DNA of 64,000 nucleotides from Synchiropus splendidus (Eukaryota; Chordata; Actinopteri; Syngnathiformes; Callionymidae): assembly GCF_027744825.2 (NCBI RefSeq), contig NC_071345.1:13827501-13891500 (forward strand). The letters are read 5' to 3'. The notes under the pieces were generated by a model. It saw only the letters and a program-made list of their open reading frames with translations. It searched no databases and was not told the DNA's origin. A program made the position numbers and the translations under genes. How positions within the stretch are numbered: the first letter of the stretch is position 1; each line of letters starts with the position of its first letter. This document shows, in pieces, positions 60,283 through 64,000 of this stretch.

Positions 60283-61084
60283 GTCCCCAATTCCATCAAT
60301 ACTAATGCACTATCAGAGTACACATGTATTTGTTCTGCTGCTTCTACTCGATTCGCCTAAACAAATCCAAAGGGGTCGATGCGGGTCCATTACTGCAGCT
60401 GTGTAATTCTAGTCCCCTACACACACACACACAGCCCAACACGTCAGTGAGGATGATGTCTGAGCAACGATGCCACCTTTGATTCCAAGGTTGCAACATT
60501 GATTCTCCTCCCCTTCACCAGTAAAGACTCACATGGATTTGTTTTACATGCTTTAGGGGAGACTTGTTAGAGTGGTGCACTGTGACTGCTTCAGTCTCTC
60601 AGAAAAGAAAGAAAGAAGGGAAGGGGAAAAAAAAATCAGATTCGATATGGTGTGCATATTTATTTAAACAATAGAGATCAGCTCCACATGTATATAATGC
60701 AGTGTACCTGCATATTAGCGGTGAGACTCCATTTAAAAAAATAATAATTTAGTTCATGAGAGAATTTGTGATACATTAATCGCAGTTTAATGATAAAAGA
60801 ATATTTGCCACAAGGAGCCACATTTTTCACTTTGAATGAATGTGGTATACTAGTGAATCCAATGATGGACCCATACATACATTTAAGCAACACAATGTTG
60901 TTTATTCTGCATCAGTTTGACAATAGCACCATAAATCATGTTGGCGGCTATGTTCAAGTTTTTACATCACCTTTTTTCAACTAAAGCTCTTTTCATGTCT
61001 GGAAAATATTTGTCGAAGAATTTCAATTTTATAAGAATTTCACATACATTGAGAGTGGTGGAAACCCATTGTGTAGTGAAAAAC

Positions 61085-61142
61085 ATCCCTGAACAAAAGC
61101 AAACAGATGCTTTTGTTTGCTTTTTTGCTTTTGTTCAGGGAT
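61085..61142. repeat. Inverted repeat, 19-bp arms with 20-nt spacer
   Basis: ATCCCTGAACAAAAGCAAA at 61085-61103 is the exact reverse complement of TTTGCTTTTGTTCAGGGAT at 61124-61142. The spacer itself repeats the words CAGATGCTTTTGTTTGC. It may be a small palindromic element or a recent inverted duplication. Confidence 0.85.
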
Positions 61143-61324
61143 TCCTCCATGTTTGTTGTTGTTGTTACCATCCGAGCTGCCACGTGTCTTGTGCATCAGT
61201 GTGATCAGTGGACCAGGAACTCCCGCACGTACAAAGGTTCTCTGTTGTCTGGAGAGCAAACTGTTGAATTAAATAAAATTATTAATTATTTAATAATATT
61301 CATTAATTCGTAATAGGTCCCATC

Positions 61325-61347
61325 ATATATATATATATATATATATG
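61325..61347. repeat. TA microsatellite
   Basis: About 11 TA units at 61325-61347, inside the word CATATATATATATG and its symmetric flank. Confidence 0.9.
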
Positions 61348-62518
61348 ATGGAAAGACAGAAGAGCACCAATGAAAATGTAAGCCACATGAGCTCCTTTGT
61401 TGTGAAGCTGCGAGCGAGGGGCCCAATCTTGATGCTCCGCTGGGAAGTTCGTTTTAAAACGGCGCTTTGGCTCCATCTAGCGACCAAACATGAACATTGT
61501 TGGCGTTCATATTAAATGGAATGTTTCTTGTTGGGATGCGAATAAATTTTTTTTTGTTTCGTCTCCAAGACTGAGTCAATATTTTTTTTTTTTAAATGAC
61601 TAACAGACTTAAATGTTGGTACAGTCAAATTTAACGAACGTTGAATGAAAGACTCAAAGTAAACACTGGAAAATGTATTGAAATTCACAAACATACCCAA
61701 ACAATTACACTTCAGGAGAACTATATACACACAGGGAACGAAATTGAATCAAATGCAAGAGTCGAATTTTGGAGAATTTTTGAAAAATGGGTCAAGACAC
61801 AACAGCAGAGAGTCGACAACAGACAACAGGGCCCCTTTTGTCAAACCTGACATGTTTCCATGCCCCTTTTAAATGCCTAAGATCCGCCTCCTTAAATATC
61901 AGAAAGATATGGAGTGATATAAAGTTCTTAAAAATAATGTTTCAACAAAAAAGATATCAAGTGATATAAAGTGAAAATAATGTTTATGTGAAAAAGCCAT
62001 TAAATGGATATAAAGTGGATGTTCATTGGGTCAGGTAGTATGTGTGCGGGGTTCATTTGAACAAGAGTCTTCATGTTCATGAAGTGAGAAACAATGAAAT
62101 AAAGAAAGTGCATTGTGTGTGGGGGCTGCCACAACACACCCCTGGATGATGCATAACTCTGTACCACTGTAACTGGTGCATGGCTTTATACGGGGACTCC
62201 TTATGGAAGAGGTCTTGCGTGTGTCTCGCTCAGCAGATGCAGGGCCATCGGCAAAGACATCTAAAAGAGCAGCGTCTACATCGGTTCAAGCATTCGCTGA
62301 GTGATATTTCATTCATGCTGAGAGACGGAGGAGTTTTCGCCAGCGCCTCCTAGAGGAGGAGGAGACTGAGACTGGGGTGAAGTCCAACAAATTTAATAAT
62401 AAAACTAACCCAATTACACTCAGCTTCTACACTAGAAGGAGACAAAACAAAATACTATGCACAAACACGATTCACGGAAGCCGCCATGTTGGAGATACTC
62501 ACTGCTCAACACAGAACG

Positions 62519-63620
62519 GTGAAGTAGAAGGAAAATTATACGAGACTTTCAATTTTTTTTCAAATAAAAAACTGAAAAATGTGGCGTGGATAAAGTTGTG
62601 GAGAGGTTTAAAGCAGGGTTTGGTTGTGAAAAGATTTCCCAAGCTTTGAACATCTCACAGAGCAGTGTTCAGTCCATCATCTGGAAATGGAAAGAGTATG
62701 GCACAACTGCATGCGCAGTGATCAGAGACACCGCCCAGATGCCCACGGTAACTCTGGAGGAGCTGCAGAGATCCACAGCTCAGGTGGGGGAGTTTGTCCA
62801 TAGGACAACAATAAGAGTGCACTGCACAAATCTGGCCTTCATGGGAGAGTGGCAAGAAGAAAGACATTGTTGAAAGAAAGCCATAAGAAGTCTCGTTTGC
62901 AGTTTGCCAGAAGCCATGTGAGGGACACAGCAAACCTGTGGAAGAAGGTGCTCTGGTCAGATGAGACCAAAGTGGAACTTTTTGGTCTGAATGCAAAACG
63001 TTATGTGTGGAGGAAAACTAACACTGCACATCACTCTCCACACACCAGCCCCACTGTCAAACGTGGTGGTGGCAGCATCATGCTTTTCTTCAGCAGGGAC
63101 AGGGAAGCTGGTCAGAGTCGATGGGAGGATGGACTGAGCCAAATACAGGACAATCCTGTAAGAAAAGCTGCTGGAATCTGCAAAAGACTTGTTAATGTGG
63201 CGGAGGTTCACCTTCCAGCAGGAAAACAACCCAAACATAAAGCCAGAGCTACAATGGGATGGTTTAAAACAAAACGTATTCCTGTGTTAGAATGGCCCAG
63301 TCAAAGTCCAGACCTGAATCCTATCGAGAATCTGTGGCAAGATCTGAAAACTGCTGTTCACAAACGCTCTCCATCTAATCTTGCTAAGCTTGAGCTGTTC
63401 TGCAAAGAAGAATGGACAAAAATTCCACTCAAAGCTGGTAGAGACATACCGCAAAAGACTTGCAGCTGAATACTTTTGCCCGCCACATTTTTCAGTTTTT
63501 TATTTAAAAAAAAAAAATTGAAAGTCATGTATAATTGTCCTTCTGCTTTACAATTGTGTGACACTTTATGTTGATCTTTGATCTAAAAGAGTTCAAAGAG
63601 GGAGATTTCAAGCCACTGTA
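62519..63620 (+). mobile_element. Tc1-like DNA transposon, degraded
   Basis: The inner inverted repeats are clear. The left copy (62519-62586) runs GAAGGAAAATTATACGAGAC to ACTGAAAAATGTGGCG, and the right copy (63481-63552) is its inverted match, with AAAAATGTGGCG and GACAATTATACATGAC on the opposite strand. The right outer end CCACTGTA at 63613-63620 resembles the GGCACTGTA end of salmonid and cyprinid Tc1 elements. No matching outer left end was found, so that side is probably truncated. Confidence 0.85.
62586..63469 (+). pseudogene. Tc1-like transposase pseudogene
   Basis: Encodes pieces of a Tc1/mariner DDE transposase. The N-terminal helix-turn-helix part (DKVVERFKAGFGCEKISQAL) is followed by LWSDETKVELFG, which carries the first catalytic Asp, then PSQSPDLNPIENLW with the catalytic Glu. 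A frameshift lies at about 62812, since the downstream frame (HKSGLHGRVARRK) is offset. A second out-of-frame stretch spans about 63095-63235, where the WGCF block is shortened and the usual QQDNDPKH region reads QENNPN, so the second catalytic Asp is lost. It is inactive. Confidence 0.88.
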
Positions 63621-63712
63621 TATTGCTGTGGCAGAGAATGCACAGACACTTTTATCAGAAGATATTTGATGCCAACCCGCAGTTTTCAGAATGTTCCCTT
63701 AAAAAGCTCTCT

Positions 63713-63736
63713 CTCACACACACACACACACACACA
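63713..63736. repeat. CA microsatellite
   Basis: About 12 CA units just past the Tc1-like element. Confidence 0.95.
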
Positions 63737-63889
63737 AAATACTTGAACACAAACAAAAATAGTGCACAAACTCAAAATGAAACAATATTTAAATGTGTCA
63801 CATTCGGGGTCGATGACTTGGTATAACAGTTCCTTGACCCATCCGCGCACCAGCTGGTTTTACGCCTCCAAACTTTGGTAACATTTCAG

Positions 63890-63981
63890 GTTCTCGCCGG
63901 TGGATGGACTAATTCACATGTCACCGACGGCAGACTGTCTAGGTCATCGTTCACCCTCGACCACGGAGCCAACTCATACAG
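63890..63981 (+). CDS. Exon-like segment at window edge, gene unknown
   Basis: A 92-base segment between acceptor AACATTTCAG and donor ATACAG|GTCTGT. The first frame is open and reads VLAGGWTNSHVTDGRLSR, then SSFTLDHGANSYR. It stays open past the donor to the window end. The minus strand is also open here with a possible acceptor, so coding direction is uncertain. Its phase does not join to the segment at 59942-60013 (phase 1 would meet TAA). I do not recognise the protein. Confidence 0.25.
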
Positions 63982-64000
63982 GTCTGTCCCACCAATAAAG

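Overview
The window is vertebrate, almost certainly teleost fish, nuclear DNA. Coding sequence is split into short exons with GT-AG introns. Long stretches are non-coding with many CA/TG and AT microsatellites, and the repeats are ones typical of ray-finned fish (Tc1-like transposon, palindromic MITE, LINE 3' tail ending in ATTCT repeats). There is no bacterial-style gene packing, no CRISPR array, and no rRNA or tRNA gene that I can support.

One gene dominates and is read on the + strand: mcam (CD146, melanoma cell adhesion molecule). I could assemble it exon by exon. Exon 1 (ATG at 2811) encodes the signal peptide. After a 35.3 kb first intron, exons 2 to 15 lie between 38171 and 47092. They join with consistent phases into 605 codons: signal peptide, five Ig-like domains each with its cysteine pair, a transmembrane helix, and a short basic tail with a dileucine motif. 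A terminal exon at 47945 opens with TGA and carries a long 3' UTR reaching to about 49.85 kb. Each Ig domain is encoded by a block of two or three exons bounded by phase-1 introns. The tail (KLPCG, VVEMK, EEAGLL) matches human MCAM (KLPCR, VVEVK, EEMGLL) and separates it from ALCAM and BCAM. Points to check are a 24-nt microexon before the membrane exon, a G-poor pyrimidine tract before a TAG acceptor at the membrane exon, and a last exon that supplies only the stop codon.

Regions: 1-2540 upstream flank with no recognised gene; 2540-2810 purine-rich promoter/5' UTR; 2875-38170 intron 1 with simple repeats, a 718-bp palindromic-ended transposon (20899-21616), fragments of other fish repeats, hairpins and a few enhancer-like stretches; 38171-49850 the body of mcam. 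From 49850 to 64000 the sequence is mostly intergenic. It holds two diverged copies of one dispersed repeat (50.3 and 54.0 kb), a decayed fragment resembling the restriction-like endonuclease part of a retroelement (52.4-53.06 kb), a long TG microsatellite, a broken Tc1-like transposon (62.5-63.6 kb), and two weakly supported exon-like segments (59942-60013 and 63890-63981) that could belong to a downstream gene I could not identify.

The protein is expected at the cell surface, where its Ig domains mediate adhesion and its tail links to the cortical cytoskeleton. Intron 1 is the natural place to look for its tissue-specific enhancers. I found no convincing new multi-gene system. The more unusual items are the exon structure at the 3' end of mcam and the fossil endonuclease-like element.
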